Source: Blautia schinkii DSM 10518 (lineage in GTDB: Bacteria > Bacillota > Clostridia > Lachnospirales > Lachnospiraceae). Taken from it: 64,000 nucleotides of DNA. This document shows positions 9,195 to 19,114 of this stretch, in pieces. A program made the position numbers and the translations under genes. Location of the stretch: contig JNKJ01000019.1 of assembly GCA_000702025.1 (NCBI GenBank), positions 1 through 64,000 on the forward strand, written 5' to 3'. The first letter of the stretch is position 1, and every line of letters starts with the position of its first letter. The notes beneath the pieces are model-generated. The model searched no databases and was not told the origin of the DNA. It saw only the letters and a program-made list of their open reading frames with translations.

Positions 9195-9510
9195 CCCTGA
9201 ACAAAACCTCCAGTGAAAGCGCCGCTCTCATTGAAGGGGACGGGAACGTAGTGGAAGGTGGGCGGAAGGAAATCCGGTGTGTGGCCGTGGGCGCTGGCGC
9301 TGTCTTGTCAGGCATTTTGCGGAAGCGCGCCTGAAAATCCAGTTCTTACGGAGACTTAAGCGCGAAAGCTCTTCTTGAGCGCTTTAGTCGCAGTTAGAAC
9401 TTAGTTGAAGGGAAGCGAGCAATGCCTGACAAGACAACGCCAGCGCCCACGACCACACACCGGATTTCCTTCCGCCCACCGTTTCACAAACTTCCCAGGG
9501 GACACCCCTT
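9195..9510 (-). repeat. Structured repeat, copy B (right half of pair A/B)
   Basis: A minus-oriented copy of the same family, in inverted orientation to copy A and about 100 bases away. The arms 9257-9316 and 9421-9480 match at 58 of 60 positions and share little with copy A's arms. In core orientation P2 is GTTCT/AGAAC (plus-strand 9396-9400 and 9342-9346). P4 is AAG/CTT (9366-9368 and 9374-9376). Both differ from copy A while keeping pairing. Its outer end, CCAGGGGACACCCC, runs up to the comF stop codon at 9510. Confidence 0.85.
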
Positions 9511-10214
9511 CAAACTCCTATACATACCGTCAGGAAGTAAACTTTCTCCGCTCCCGCCTCGAGCAGGCACTCCGCCATTGCGTCCACTGTACTCCCCGTA
9601 GTATACACATCGTCTATGACCAGTATGCGCTTGCACCGCACCTGTCCCTGTACCTGAAAGGCTTCTTTCAGATTGCGGCGCCGCTCAGCAGCATTGAGTT
9701 TTTTCTGGGACTTGGTGTTTTTTGTCTTGATTATAAGGTTCAGGTCAACTGGAATGCCTGTATAACCGGAAATGCGTTGTGCGAGATATGCAGCCTGGTT
9801 AAATCCGCGCATGCGCTGCTTTTTTCTGTGCAGGGGGACGGGTATGATGAGCTGTGGGTTCCAGCGGGTGAGCTCGTGACGGGCAAACACACACATGGCT
9901 TTTGCGTAAAAATCGCCGTACTCCCGGCAGCCGTAGTATTTGTATTTTATGAGGGAAGCCTTCATTTTATCATTATAGAGGAAAATGCCCCGTCCCTGGG
10001 TAAAGCTTCTGGGATGAGAGGCACATTCCCGGCAGTATTCCTCGTCTCTGCCTACCGGCCTGCCGCATTTGAAACAGTGAGGGCCGGATATGGGCTTAAC
10101 TGTGGCTTCGCATTCGGGACAGATGAGCCGGCTCTGGTCTTTTAGAACTTTGTGGCAGAGCGGGCAGCATCTGGGGTAAATCATGTTTAAAATCGAATTC
10201 CATATTTTTTTCAA
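9510..10214 (-). CDS. comF: ComF-family phosphoribosyltransferase-like protein
   Basis: A 234-residue ComF/GntX-type protein, linked in other bacteria to DNA uptake and recombination. An N-terminal zinc-ribbon-like Cys region has CCPLC (16-20), CPEC (32-35), CFKC (47-50) and CREC (61-64). The C-terminal phosphoribosyltransferase fold carries DDVYTTGST at about 201-209. The start is TTG with AAGGA a few bases before it. It lies 73 bases downstream of recD2, and its stop codon touches repeat copy B. ComEA- and ComEC-like genes are also in the window, so a DNA-uptake set may be present. Confidence 0.92.
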   Translation of the reverse strand: MKKIWNSILNMIYPRCCPLCHKVLKDQSRLICPECEATVKPISGPHCFKCGRPVGRDEEYCRECASHPRSFTQGRGIFLYNDKMKASLIKYKYYGCREYGDFYAKAMCVFARHELTRWNPQLIIPVPLHRKKQRMRGFNQAAYLAQRISGYTGIPVDLNLIIKTKNTKSQKKLNAAERRRNLKEAFQVQGQVRCKRILVIDDVYTTGSTVDAMAECLLEAGAEKVYFLTVCIGV

Positions 10215-10287
10215 GAGTCGTCCTTTCTCCCCGATGACGCTCTCTATTGTTTGTCAGATTCAATCGCGCTCCAGCGCCTATGCACGG

Positions 10288-12531
10288 CTACAAATCAGCC
10301 GCCTCGGCAAGCTCCCGGATACGCAGGTCAAGGGAACTGTAGCGCTGCTGCTGTTTTTCATTGCGAATCATTTCTGCGAAGGTTTCTTCGCTGCCTACCA
10401 CAGTGACGCATTTTCTGGCCCTGGTCACAGCGGTGTACAGGAGGTTGCGGTTTAGAAGCATCCGCGGCCCGGACAGCAGCGGAAGGATCACGGCCGGGTA
10501 CTCGGAGCCCTGGGATTTATGAATGGTGATGGCATATGCAAGCTCCAGTTCATCCAGCTGCTTGAAGGAATATTCCGCATAGCGGCCGTCCTCAAACTCC
10601 ACGGCAGCTGTTTCGGCAAACTCGTTGATTTCCTTAAGGATTCCGGTATCGCCGTTGAAAACACCGACGCCCTTATCCACAGGAATGCCGTATTTGCCCC
10701 GGACTTCCCACTCAAGCTGGTAGTTGTTCTTTACCTGCATCACCTTATCGCCCTCTCGGAAAAGGTGCTGGCCGGATTCTTTTTCTTTTTTCTTTTGGTC
10801 CGGGGGATTGAGGTATCTCTGTAATATCTGGTTCAGGCGTTCCACGCCTAGAAGTCCCTTGCGCATGGGTGTGAGCACCTGGATTTCAAAGGGCTTGGCC
10901 TCCACATAACGGGGCAGTTTCTCCTGGATAAGGGCAATCACCACGCGGATGATAATGTCCGCATCATAGCGTTTCAAGAAAAAGAAATCCCGGCTCTTGT
11001 TATGAATGGCTACCGGTTCGCCTCTGTTGATCTTATGGGCATTGACCACGATATCACTCTCCGATGCCTGGCGGAAAATTTTTTTAAGCTCTACCACGGG
11101 AAAGCTTCCGCTGCGGATGATATCGCGCAGTACATTTCCCGGTCCTACGCTTGGAAGCTGGTTTTCGTCGCCCACAAGGATGAGCCGTGTTCCTGCCGTT
11201 ACTGCCAGGAGCAGAGAATGCATAAGGTGAATATCCACCATAGACATTTCGTCAATAATGATCACATCCGTCTCTAAAGGATTCTGGGCATTGCGGTCAA
11301 AATGGATGGCCTGCCCTTCCCGCTCCTCCTCAGGCATACCGCTGAGTTCGAGAAGGCGGTGGATGGTCTGGGCCTCATAGCCCGTGGCCTCTGTCATTCG
11401 TTTCGCTGCCCTCCCGGTTGGAGCGGCAAGACGAAGCTCAGCCCCTTCACCTTCAAAAAAGCGGATGATCGCATTGATGGTGGTTGTTTTTCCTGTGCCG
11501 GGACCTCCGGTAAGGACAAACAATCCGTGGTTTGCCGCCTCGGTGACGGCACGTTTCTGCATCTCGTCGAGGGTAGTGTCCGTTTCTTTCTCAATCTGGG
11601 CAATCCGCCTGCTCACCAGCTTCTCGTCCTCCGGGCAGAGGATATTCAACTCGCAGAGCATACGGGCCGTATTCAGCTCCAGGTAATAATATTGACTGGG
11701 GTAGACGATTGTTCCCTCTTGGGTTTCTTTTAAAATCAGCTTCCTGTCGAGCACCATATCCATCAGGTGCTTTTCCATGTAAGAAGGGTCTACCTCCAAA
11801 AGCTGGGCCGATCTGGAAAAAAGCTGCTCCTTTGGTAGGTATGTATGGCCTTCTGCCGTGGCTTGCAGGAGAGTATACAGCATTCCGCTACGAATCCTGT
11901 AATCTGAATCTGTATGGATCCCGATACGCGATGCAATCTCATCCGCTATTTTAAAGCCCACCCCGCTGATATCCTCTGCCAGACGGTAGGGATTCTCCTG
12001 AAGCACTCCATACAAAGACTGTCCGTATTTCTGATAAATTTTCGCTCCGAGATTCAACGATATGCCGTATTTCTGAAGAAAGATCATAGCTCTGCGCATA
12101 TCAGCCTTCTCCGTCACCTGAGCGGCAATCTCCCTGGCTTTCTTGTCGCTGATGCCTTTTACCTCCGAAAGGCGCTCAGGCTCCTCCTCTACGATGTGCA
12201 ATGTCTCATCGCCGAAATGCCGGACAATCCTCGCTGCCAATGCCGCCCCGATTCCCTTGATGGCACCGGAACCGAGATAACGCTCCATCGCCACTGTGTC
12301 CTCAGGCATTTTCTCCACAAAGGAGTTTATCTGAAATTGTTTTCCATAAACCGGATGGTTGGTATAGGTTCCGTCAGCCTCAATGGTGGCGCCCTGGCTT
12401 ATGGCGGGAAAGCTCCCCACGCAGGTAAGCTCCTCAAGCTCGCCCACATCCTTCAAAACCATGACCGTGTAACCATTGTCCTCATTGCGGAAAATAATGT
12501 GGTCTATATAACCGCTGATGGTCTCGCTCAT
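10288..12531 (-). CDS. recD2: RecD2-type DNA helicase
   Basis: A 747-residue superfamily 1B 5'-3' helicase of the RecD2/YrrC kind, acting in DNA repair without RecB or RecC. The N-terminal half has the OB-like and helix-hairpin-helix regions typical of RecD2 (about 1-215, including SGAIKGIG and ISGVGFKIADEIA). The helicase core follows with Walker A GGPGTGKTT at about 343, Walker B IIIDEMSMVD, and the C-terminal motif AYAITIHKSQGSE. The length fits RecD2. It lies between mreB and comF on the same strand, and a terminator-like hairpin separates it from mreB. Confidence 0.94.
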   Translation of the reverse strand: MSETISGYIDHIIFRNEDNGYTVMVLKDVGELEELTCVGSFPAISQGATIEADGTYTNHPVYGKQFQINSFVEKMPEDTVAMERYLGSGAIKGIGAALAARIVRHFGDETLHIVEEEPERLSEVKGISDKKAREIAAQVTEKADMRRAMIFLQKYGISLNLGAKIYQKYGQSLYGVLQENPYRLAEDISGVGFKIADEIASRIGIHTDSDYRIRSGMLYTLLQATAEGHTYLPKEQLFSRSAQLLEVDPSYMEKHLMDMVLDRKLILKETQEGTIVYPSQYYYLELNTARMLCELNILCPEDEKLVSRRIAQIEKETDTTLDEMQKRAVTEAANHGLFVLTGGPGTGKTTTINAIIRFFEGEGAELRLAAPTGRAAKRMTEATGYEAQTIHRLLELSGMPEEEREGQAIHFDRNAQNPLETDVIIIDEMSMVDIHLMHSLLLAVTAGTRLILVGDENQLPSVGPGNVLRDIIRSGSFPVVELKKIFRQASESDIVVNAHKINRGEPVAIHNKSRDFFFLKRYDADIIIRVVIALIQEKLPRYVEAKPFEIQVLTPMRKGLLGVERLNQILQRYLNPPDQKKKEKESGQHLFREGDKVMQVKNNYQLEWEVRGKYGIPVDKGVGVFNGDTGILKEINEFAETAAVEFEDGRYAEYSFKQLDELELAYAITIHKSQGSEYPAVILPLLSGPRMLLNRNLLYTAVTRARKCVTVVGSEETFAEMIRNEKQQQRYSSLDLRIRELAEAADL

Positions 12532-12565
12532 CTGTTCATCTCCTGTCGTCCCTGATTCTATGCAA

Positions 12566-12590
12566 AAGAGGCGCTGCTCGCCGCAGCACC
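12566..12590 (-). terminator. Terminator-like hairpin after the mreB-family gene
   Basis: On the minus strand GGTGCTGC/GCAGCGCC closes over a five-base loop and is followed by TCTTTTGC. It falls between the mreB-like stop codon and the recD2 start. The T run is short, so termination may be partial. Confidence 0.65.
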
Positions 12591-12592
12591 CC

Positions 12593-13582
12593 CTACCCTT
12601 CTATTTTAGATGTAATCTCTGCATACTTGCCGGTCCCCACTGCCACAACCATCATGGCGTCCTGGACAGTCAGCGTGTTTACCCCTGTTTTCTGCTCGAT
12701 CAGGGTATCCATGCCGTGAAGCAAAGCGCCTCCGCCCGTCAATACGATTCCCCTGTCCACGATATCTGCGGCAAGCTCAGGCGGTGTTTTCTCCAGAACG
12801 CTGTGGACTGTCTCGACGATCTGTCCTGTGGCATCCTTAAGTGCCATACGGATTTCCTCTGAGGTGAGGGTGGCTACCTTAGGCAGCCCGGTGATGACAT
12901 TCCGCCCCTTAACCTCCATGGTCCTGGTATCGGCCTCCTCACAGGCTGTACCGATATGCTTCTTGATCGACTCGGCTGTGTCCTCCCCGATAAACAGGCT
13001 GTGATTCTTACGCACATAATCCATGATCGCATGGTCAAACGCATCCCCCGCTGTCTTGATGGAGCTGGAAACCACCACCCCGGCCAGGGAGATCACGGCC
13101 ACGTCCGTAGTCCCGCCTCCAATATCCACGATAAGATTACCAAAGGGCTTAGTCACATCCACCCCGGCGCCGATGGCTGCCGCAATAGGCTCCTCCACCA
13201 GATACACTTCACGCGCACCCGCCTGGTAGGTGGCCTCCTCCACAGCTTTGCGCTCAATCTCCGTAATCCCGCTCGGAACGCAGATACTAATTCGCGGCTT
13301 ACGGAACGCCCTGCGGCCCATGGCTTTGGAAATAAAATATTTCAGCATCTTTTCCATTACAATATAATCCACGATCACACCCTGGCGGATGGGCCGGATG
13401 ACCTCCATATTGGAAGACACATGGCCTGCCATCTGCCGTGCTTCCTCGCCGATGGCCTTAATCTTCTCTGTATCTTTATCATAAACCACCACGGAAGGCT
13501 CCTTGAGCACAAGTCCTTTTCCCGTGGAGTACACCAAGCTGTTCCTGGTCCCCAAATCAATCCCGATATCACTAGCAGGCAT
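12593..13582 (-). CDS. mreB: MreB/Mbl-family rod-shape actin homologue
   Basis: A 329-residue bacterial actin that forms membrane-associated filaments guiding wall synthesis along the cell side. The actin phosphate-binding loop is DIGIDLGTRNSLVY (5-18), followed by GNLIVDIGGGTTDVAV in the second half and the adenosine-loop region GIVLTGGGALLHG near 280. The ATP-binding residues therefore look intact. It is not next to mreC, mreD or rodA, so it could be the Mbl or MreBH type paralogue; sequence alone does not settle which. The cell is inferred to be rod-shaped or ovoid. Confidence 0.9.
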   Translation of the reverse strand: MPASDIGIDLGTRNSLVYSTGKGLVLKEPSVVVYDKDTEKIKAIGEEARQMAGHVSSNMEVIRPIRQGVIVDYIVMEKMLKYFISKAMGRRAFRKPRISICVPSGITEIERKAVEEATYQAGAREVYLVEEPIAAAIGAGVDVTKPFGNLIVDIGGGTTDVAVISLAGVVVSSSIKTAGDAFDHAIMDYVRKNHSLFIGEDTAESIKKHIGTACEEADTRTMEVKGRNVITGLPKVATLTSEEIRMALKDATGQIVETVHSVLEKTPPELAADIVDRGIVLTGGGALLHGMDTLIEQKTGVNTLTVQDAMMVVAVGTGKYAEITSKIEG

Positions 13583-13667
13583 AGGAATCCCCTTTCTGTC
13601 TGTACTTGCTTTCCATCATTATATACAAAACCAGGGGAAAAGAAAAGCTTTCGTGTCACTTTTTTTG

Positions 13668-16508
13668 TTATTTAAGATATTTTGCCACATATTGACCTGT
13701 ATAAGATACCGGATTTGCAGCCACCTCCTCAGGAGTTCCCCGGGCGATCACAGTGCCGCCCTTGTCGCCGCCCTCTGGTCCCATATCTATAATATAATCA
13801 GCAGTTTTGATCACATCCAGGTTATGCTCGATCACCACAACCGTATTGCCGCCCTCTGCCAGACGTTTAAGAATCTCAACCAGCTTTTTCACATCGTCAA
13901 AATGGAGGCCCGTGGTCGGCTCATCCAGGATATATATGGTCTTTCCTGTGCTGCGCTTACTAAGCTCTGTAGCCAGCTTGATCCTCTGTGCCTCGCCGCC
14001 GGAAAGCTCTGTGGATGGCTGGCCCAGGCGGATGTAGGAAAGTCCCACATCATTGAGTGTCTCAATCTTTCTGCGGATGGAGGGAATATTTTCAAAGAAA
14101 GGCAGAGCCTCCTCCACAGTCATATTCAGTACATCGTAAATGCTCTTGTCTTTGTATTTCACTTCCAGTGTCTCGCGGTTATACCGTTTTCCCTTACATA
14201 CCTCGCAGGGAACATACACATCCGGCAGGAAATGCATCTCAATCTTGATGATACCATCGCCGTTGCAGGCCTCGCAGCGTCCGCCCTTAACATTGAAGCT
14301 GAAACGTCCCTTTTTGTATCCTTTCGCCTTTGCGTCCGCTGTGGAAGCAAAAAGATCACGAATCTGGTCAAACACCCCTGTATAGGTAGCCGGATTAGAA
14401 CGCGGAGTGCGGCCGATTGGCGACTGGTCAATATCAATCACCTTGTCAAGCTGCTCAATTCCCAGGATATTGTCATGCTTGCCGGGAATGGTCCGGGCAC
14501 GGTTCAGATCGCGGGCCAGACGTTTGTAGAGAATCTCATTGATAAGAGAACTCTTCCCTGAACCCGAAACTCCTGTGATGCAGGTCATGATTCCCAGAGG
14601 GATATCCACGTCCACTTTCTTAAGGTTATTCTCCGCCGCTCCCTTAATGGTGAGAAAGCCTGTGGGAGCTTTACGCTCCGTAGGCACCGGAATCTGCAGC
14701 CGTCCGCTCAAGTACGCACCAGTGATGGAATTCTCGTTTTTCATAAGGTCCTCGGCTGTACCGATTCCCACAAGCTGTCCGCCGTGCTCTCCCGCACCGG
14801 GGCCGATGTCCACCACGCAGTCTGCCGCGCGCATAGTATCCTCATCATGCTCAACCACGATCAGACTGTTGCCCAGATCGCGGAGATGCAGGAGTGCACT
14901 GAGAAGCTTGTCGTTATCCCGCTGATGAAGTCCGATGCTTGGCTCGTCCAAAATATATGCCACACCCACCAGACCGGAACCAATCTGGGTAGCCAGACGG
15001 ATTCTCTGTGCCTCGCCGCCGGACAAGCTGCCTGTGGCACGTCCCAGGGAAAGATAATCAAGTCCCACATCCGACAAAAAGCCTACGCGCGCCCTGATTT
15101 CCTTAAGAATCTGCTTACCGATAAGCTTCTGCTGCTCGCTGAGCTCCATCTCACTTAAAAATGCCTTCAATTTTTCTATAGAAAGATTGGTAATCTCATA
15201 TATATTTTTGTCCGCCACCGTGACAGCGAGGGATTCCTTCTTAAGCCTCTGGCCCTTGCAGGCATTACAGGGAGTGATACGCATAAAAGTCTCATACTCC
15301 TGCTTCATGGAATCCGAGCCTGTTTCCCGATAGCGCTGCTCCACGTTTCTGACAAGTCCCGGGAAAGCCACGTCGTACACGCCCTCGCCCCTCTGTCCCC
15401 GGTAATGTACCTTCACAGAATGGCCGCCGGTCCCGTTTATGATGATATCCTGGATTTTCTTCGGATAATCCTGGAATGGCGTGTCGAGACTGAAATCATA
15501 CGCCTTTGCAAGGGCGTCAAGAATGGCTCTGGTAAAGCTGCCCTTGTCCGTGCAGGACTGCCAGCCCATGACAGCGATAGCGCCCTGGGCAATACTCAGG
15601 GATTTATCGGGAATCATCAGGTCAATGTCAAACTCCATCTTATACCCCAGACCAAGACAGTCCGGACATGCTCCGAAGGGATTATTAAAGGAAAAGCTGC
15701 GGGGTTCTATCTCGTCAATACTCACACCACAATCCGGGCAGGAAAAGCTCTGGCTGAAATTCAGCACGCTGCCATCCATCGTATCCACCATCAACAGCCC
15801 GTCCGCCAAATCCAGAACTGTTTCAATGGAATCGGCAAGGCGCTTCTCAATACCTTCTTTAACAATCAGACGGTCAACTACTATCTCGATATTATGCTTA
15901 ATGTTCTTATCCAGCTTAATCTCTTCTGACAGTTCATACAGGTTCCCGTCAATCTGCACACGTACATATCCGCTCCTCTTGGCATGGTCGAGAAGCTTGG
16001 CGTGAGTACCCTTACGTCCGCGCACTACCGGAGCAAGGAGCTGGATTTTCGTGCGCTCTGGCAAAGACATGATATGGTCCACCATCTGGTCTACGGTCTG
16101 CTTCTTAATCTCCTTGCCGCACTTGGGACAGTGGGGGATGCCGACTCTGGCATAAAGCAGTCGGAAATAATCATAAATCTCCGTCACGGTTCCCACAGTG
16201 GAACGGGGGTTGCGGTTGGTGGATTTCTGGTCAATGGAAATAGCGGGGGGAAGTCCCTCGATACTCTCCACATCCGGCTTCTCCATCTGCCCCAGGAACT
16301 GCCGTGCGTAGGAAGACAGGGATTCCATATAGCGCCGCTGTCCTTCCGCATATATTGTATCAAATGCAAGTGAGGATTTGCCCGAGCCGCTCAGTCCGGT
16401 CAGTACCACAAATTTATCTCTGGGGATGTCCACGCTTAAGTCTTTCAGGTTGTTCACATTGGCGCCCCGGATTCTTATAAACTGTTTTTTCATATTACCT
16501 ACAGCCAT
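13668..16508 (-). CDS. uvrA: UvrA, DNA-damage recognition subunit of UvrABC
   Basis: The 946-residue ATPase finds bulky DNA lesions and loads UvrB for nucleotide excision repair. Two ABC modules are visible: Walker [10 protein letters not shown] near the N-terminus and GVSGSGKSS near residue 645, with signatures LSGGEAQR in both halves. Zinc-binding CxxC pairs ([20 protein letters not shown]) are present. I chose the ATG at 16508 ([10 protein letters not shown]) because GGAGG lies six bases upstream and the length matches the family; longer in-frame starts lack a site. uvrB is not adjacent. The promoter 180 bases upstream carries a LexA/DinR-like box. Confidence 0.97.
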   Translation of the reverse strand: MAVGNMKKQFIRIRGANVNNLKDLSVDIPRDKFVVLTGLSGSGKSSLAFDTIYAEGQRRYMESLSSYARQFLGQMEKPDVESIEGLPPAISIDQKSTNRNPRSTVGTVTEIYDYFRLLYARVGIPHCPKCGKEIKKQTVDQMVDHIMSLPERTKIQLLAPVVRGRKGTHAKLLDHAKRSGYVRVQIDGNLYELSEEIKLDKNIKHNIEIVVDRLIVKEGIEKRLADSIETVLDLADGLLMVDTMDGSVLNFSQSFSCPDCGVSIDEIEPRSFSFNNPFGACPDCLGLGYKMEFDIDLMIPDKSLSIAQGAIAVMGWQSCTDKGSFTRAILDALAKAYDFSLDTPFQDYPKKIQDIIINGTGGHSVKVHYRGQRGEGVYDVAFPGLVRNVEQRYRETGSDSMKQEYETFMRITPCNACKGQRLKKESLAVTVADKNIYEITNLSIEKLKAFLSEMELSEQQKLIGKQILKEIRARVGFLSDVGLDYLSLGRATGSLSGGEAQRIRLATQIGSGLVGVAYILDEPSIGLHQRDNDKLLSALLHLRDLGNSLIVVEHDEDTMRAADCVVDIGPGAGEHGGQLVGIGTAEDLMKNENSITGAYLSGRLQIPVPTERKAPTGFLTIKGAAENNLKKVDVDIPLGIMTCITGVSGSGKSSLINEILYKRLARDLNRARTIPGKHDNILGIEQLDKVIDIDQSPIGRTPRSNPATYTGVFDQIRDLFASTADAKAKGYKKGRFSFNVKGGRCEACNGDGIIKIEMHFLPDVYVPCEVCKGKRYNRETLEVKYKDKSIYDVLNMTVEEALPFFENIPSIRRKIETLNDVGLSYIRLGQPSTELSGGEAQRIKLATELSKRSTGKTIYILDEPTTGLHFDDVKKLVEILKRLAEGGNTVVVIEHNLDVIKTADYIIDMGPEGGDKGGTVIARGTPEEVAANPVSYTGQYVAKYLK

Positions 16509-16686
16509 TTGTTCCTCCAATCTATTATCTGCCGGTATAGGCGGGATGCAATGCCCACTGCTCATGCACAGTTCATGGCCCGCTGGTGGCCACCCACGGA
16601 ACATCCGCCTGCAGTTCATTAAACACAGCAGGCACTGTAAAGGGTACAGGCCACCTGCCGTGTACCGGTATTAGTGTCTGTATCCT

Positions 16687-16715
16687 AGTATAATATCCAA
16701 ACATTTGTTTGGCAA
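16687..16715 (-). promoter_or_regulatory. uvrA promoter with LexA/DinR-like SOS box
   Basis: On the minus strand TTGCCA (16715-16710) and TATACT (16692-16687) are separated by 17 bases. Inside the spacer is the perfect palindrome CAAACAAATGTTTG (16698-16711). This differs from the Bacillus DinR consensus CGAACRNRYGTTYG at one position. Placement between -35 and -10 of a classic SOS gene makes LexA repression likely, though untested. Confidence 0.75.
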
Positions 16716-16765
16716 GGGGTAATTTTAATTTTTCACGGATGTTTGGTGGAAATTTTTAAGAAGTG

Positions 16766-17095
16766 AAGGGGGCCCGGGAAGGTGTCGAACGGTAAGGGTG
16801 GAGGACCGGGAGGCCGGGGCAGGTATGAGAGCGGACAGGCTGATGCTCGCTTGCCTTCAACTAATTGCCAACTGCGACTAAGCCGCTCACGAAGAGCGTT
16901 CGCGGCTAAGTCTCCGTAGGCAATGGATTTTCAGGCGCGCTTCCGCAAAATCAGCCTGTCCGCTCTCATACCTGCCCCGGCCTCCCGGACCTCCACCCTC
17001 ACCTACCTCTACGTTCCCACCCCTTCGAAACGGTGGTCGTTTTAACCGGATATTTTTTCAATGCGGAAAGAAAAGCTACTGCTAGTTATCATCTT
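16766..17095 (+). repeat. Structured repeat, copy C (left half of pair C/D)
   Basis: Same family as copy A, plus orientation. The arms 16791-16843 and 16951-17003 match at 51 of 53 positions. P2 is ATTGCC/GGCAAT (16864-16869 and 16919-16924). P3 is GACTAAGCCGC with GCGGCTAAGTC, and P4 is ACG/CGT around AAGAG (16889-16899). The outer end GGGGGCCCGGG starts at 16768. The other outer end (CTACGTTCCCACCCC, then CCGGAT and a T run) continues to about 17095. It lies between the uvrA promoter and copy D, and no gene overlaps it. Together copies C and D fill the gene-free stretch 16716-17474. Confidence 0.85.
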
Positions 17096-17154
17096 TCACA
17101 GACACTATCTCTAACCTGATGCGTAACACAAATAGCAGCGTAATATATCACTGC

Positions 17155-17475
17155 CCAGGCAAGCTATTTTTTCGCATTCAATAATCTTCCTGTGAAAAGC
17201 ACAGCCACTTTACAGGGGACGAAAACGTTGACGTAGGTGAGCAGAAGGGAATCCGGTGCGGAGGGGCTGGCGCTGGCCTTGTCAGGCATTTTGCGGAAGC
17301 GCGCCTGAAAATCCAGCGGTTACGGAGACTTAGCCGCGAGAGCTCTTCTCGAGCGGCTTAGTCGCAGTTACCGATTAGTTGAAGGGAAGCGAGCATGCCT
17401 GACAAGACAGCGCCAGCCCCTCCGCACCGGATTCCCTTCTGTTCACCGTCCACAACCTTTCCAGGGGCCCCCTGT
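17155..17475 (-). repeat. Structured repeat, copy D (right half of pair C/D)
   Basis: Minus-oriented copy, inverted relative to copy C. The arms 17236-17288 and 17396-17447 pair almost fully, with one mismatch and one small bulge. In core orientation P2 is CGGT/ACCG (plus-strand 17370-17373 and 17317-17320). P4 is GAG/CTC (17340-17342 and 17348-17350). Both helices therefore carry replacements not seen in copy C, yet still pair. The outer end CCAGGGGCCCCCTG reaches the hemW stop codon at 17475. The gap to copy C is only about 60-200 bases, depending on where the outer ends are set, and holds no gene. Confidence 0.85.
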
Positions 17476-18620
17476 CACCCCGGTAAAAACTCCGCCATCA
17501 CTGTATTACTCACATGAATCCCCCGTCTCGTCAGCCAAATCCTGTTTCCGTCATCCTCCAATAATGATAGCTTTAGAAACTTTTCCAGTTCAGCCCCATA
17601 TCTTTCCTCCAGGCTGACCCCAAAGGCTTCTGCAAACTCCTGCTTACTGATTCCTTCTGTCATGCGCAGACCTAAAAACATGAATTCTGCCATCTGGTCT
17701 TCTATAGAAAGCATGCATTCCACACGCCGGATTTTATGTGGCTGGGAACTGTTTTGCAAATATTCTTCCATATTCGAGGTGTTGGAAAAGCGCCGGTTTT
17801 CCCAGAGGGAAGCGGCACCTAGGCCGAGGCCGAGGTACTCCACGCGTTTCCAGTAACCGATATTATGATGGCAGGCGTATCCTGGTTTTGCATAATTGGA
17901 TATTTCGTACTGGCTATAGCCATATTCGCCCAAAACCCGGGCAGTGTCTTCATACATCCGGTATTCCGTCTCCTCGTCGGGGAGGTCCAGTGTTCTTTCA
18001 GCGAAGGGGGTTCCTTCTTCCACAATGAGGCTGTAGGCGGAGATATGCTCAGGAGCAAGAGACGCCACAGTGCGCAGGTTATGAATCCATTGCTCGTAGC
18101 TCTGGCCTGGGATGGCGCTCATTAAATCTACATTAATGTTGGTAAATCCGGCTTCTCTTGCAAGATGGAAGCTCTCCAAAAACTCGTGATAGGAGTGGAT
18201 TCTTCCCAAAGTCTTGAGTTCCTGCTCGTCGGGAGATTGAAGGCCCAGACTGAGTCGGTTCACGCCATGCTCACGGTAGGCCTTAAGTTTCTCAGTATGC
18301 AAAGTCCCCGGATTGGCCTCAATGGTGATTTCGGCGTCCGGGGTAATATGGAATCTTTGTATTAAATTATCGAGTACCTGTGCTATGAGCTCCGGTGCCA
18401 GAACCGAAGGGGTTCCTCCCCCGATAAACACAGAAACTACGTCTCTGTCACAGCCCTCACTGACAGCCTCAATCTCTGACAAAAGGGCACGTATATATGC
18501 CTCCTGTCTCTGCGGGGTGGCAGGACCTGACAAAAAATCACAATAGTCACATTTTTTCACGCAAAAAGGGATGTGGACGTATAGCTCTAAAGGAGTGTGG
18601 ATAGTGTTGTTTTCTGTCAT
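17475..18620 (-). CDS. hemW: HemW-like radical SAM protein (haem chaperone)
   Basis: A 381-residue radical SAM protein of the HemN/HemW group. The iron-sulfur cluster motif is CVKKCDYCDF (18-27), with VFIGGGTPS downstream and a C-terminal HemN_C-like region ending near 375. HemW proteins lack coproporphyrinogen oxidase activity and are described as haem chaperones. The linkage lepA-hemW is the usual Firmicutes order, here separated by one lipoprotein gene that ends three bases before the hemW start. The stop codon abuts repeat copy D. Confidence 0.92.
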   Translation of the reverse strand: MTENNTIHTPLELYVHIPFCVKKCDYCDFLSGPATPQRQEAYIRALLSEIEAVSEGCDRDVVSVFIGGGTPSVLAPELIAQVLDNLIQRFHITPDAEITIEANPGTLHTEKLKAYREHGVNRLSLGLQSPDEQELKTLGRIHSYHEFLESFHLAREAGFTNINVDLMSAIPGQSYEQWIHNLRTVASLAPEHISAYSLIVEEGTPFAERTLDLPDEETEYRMYEDTARVLGEYGYSQYEISNYAKPGYACHHNIGYWKRVEYLGLGLGAASLWENRRFSNTSNMEEYLQNSSQPHKIRRVECMLSIEDQMAEFMFLGLRMTEGISKQEFAEAFGVSLEERYGAELEKFLKLSLLEDDGNRIWLTRRGIHVSNTVMAEFLPG

Positions 18621-18623
18621 AGA

Positions 18624-19058
18624 CTACTCCTCGGAACCGCTGCCGTCATCCTGGCCGTCTTCATCAGGGCTGCCATCACTTTCGCCGCCTGTGCTGTCAC
18701 CGTCGACACCATTACTGTCCGCACCTGTACCGTCTGTGCCTGTGTTGTCCGCACCTTGGCTGTTTGGGTCGGATGAGCTGCTGTTTCCATCTTCTTTCTC
18801 CGCGAGATATTCATTGACCATGGTGAGATTTCCGTTTGTCACCACGGCATCCTTGCTCACCTCGCTGGGAGCTTTTGTGGGTGTCACAGCCGGAGTAATC
18901 GTAATTTTGAGCACCTGCTGTGCTGCCGCATCCTCATCCTTCTTTTTTCCACAGCCGCAGCCTGAAAGGAGGCTGATTGACAGCACGAAAATTGTGATGA
19001 ATATAAGTTTTTTCCTATTTATATATTTCATGTTTATATGTTTCATGATGTTTTTCAT
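18624..19058 (-). CDS. Low-complexity lipoprotein of unknown role
   Basis: A 144-residue protein with a basic N-terminus, a hydrophobic helix and a lipobox (LLSGC, Cys at about 34), so it should be lipid-anchored outside the membrane. After a short KKK/D-rich stretch and a Thr/Pro segment, residues 90-144 are almost wholly Gly, Asp, Ser and Thr with repeated GTDGTGADSNG-like units. No catalytic domain is visible. GGAGG supports the ATG. It sits between lepA and hemW, where the Bacillus order has no such gene. Confidence 0.78.
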   Translation of the reverse strand: MKNIMKHINMKYINRKKLIFITIFVLSISLLSGCGCGKKKDEDAAAQQVLKITITPAVTPTKAPSEVSKDAVVTNGNLTMVNEYLAEKEDGNSSSSDPNSQGADNTGTDGTGADSNGVDGDSTGGESDGSPDEDGQDDGSGSEE

Positions 19059-19114
19059 GATATTCCTCCGAAAAGCCTTAACAGTTGAGATACGCAGAAC
19101 TGATGCGGAAAGCT

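Noticed and set aside
9257-9480. G-U wobble bias as proof that the arms act as RNA
   Set aside because: Both mismatches in copy B become G-U on the core-sense strand, but a copy C mismatch does so only on the opposite strand and another is A-A. The evidence conflicts.
8881-9510. Open frames crossing the repeat copies (for example the plus frame from 9405)
   Set aside because: They arise from GC-rich palindromes and antisense of comF, lack ribosome-binding sites, and are not conserved between copies.
17475-18620. Coproporphyrinogen oxidase HemN for the radical SAM gene
   Set aside because: Length and lepA linkage fit HemW, and no haem-synthesis genes accompany it.
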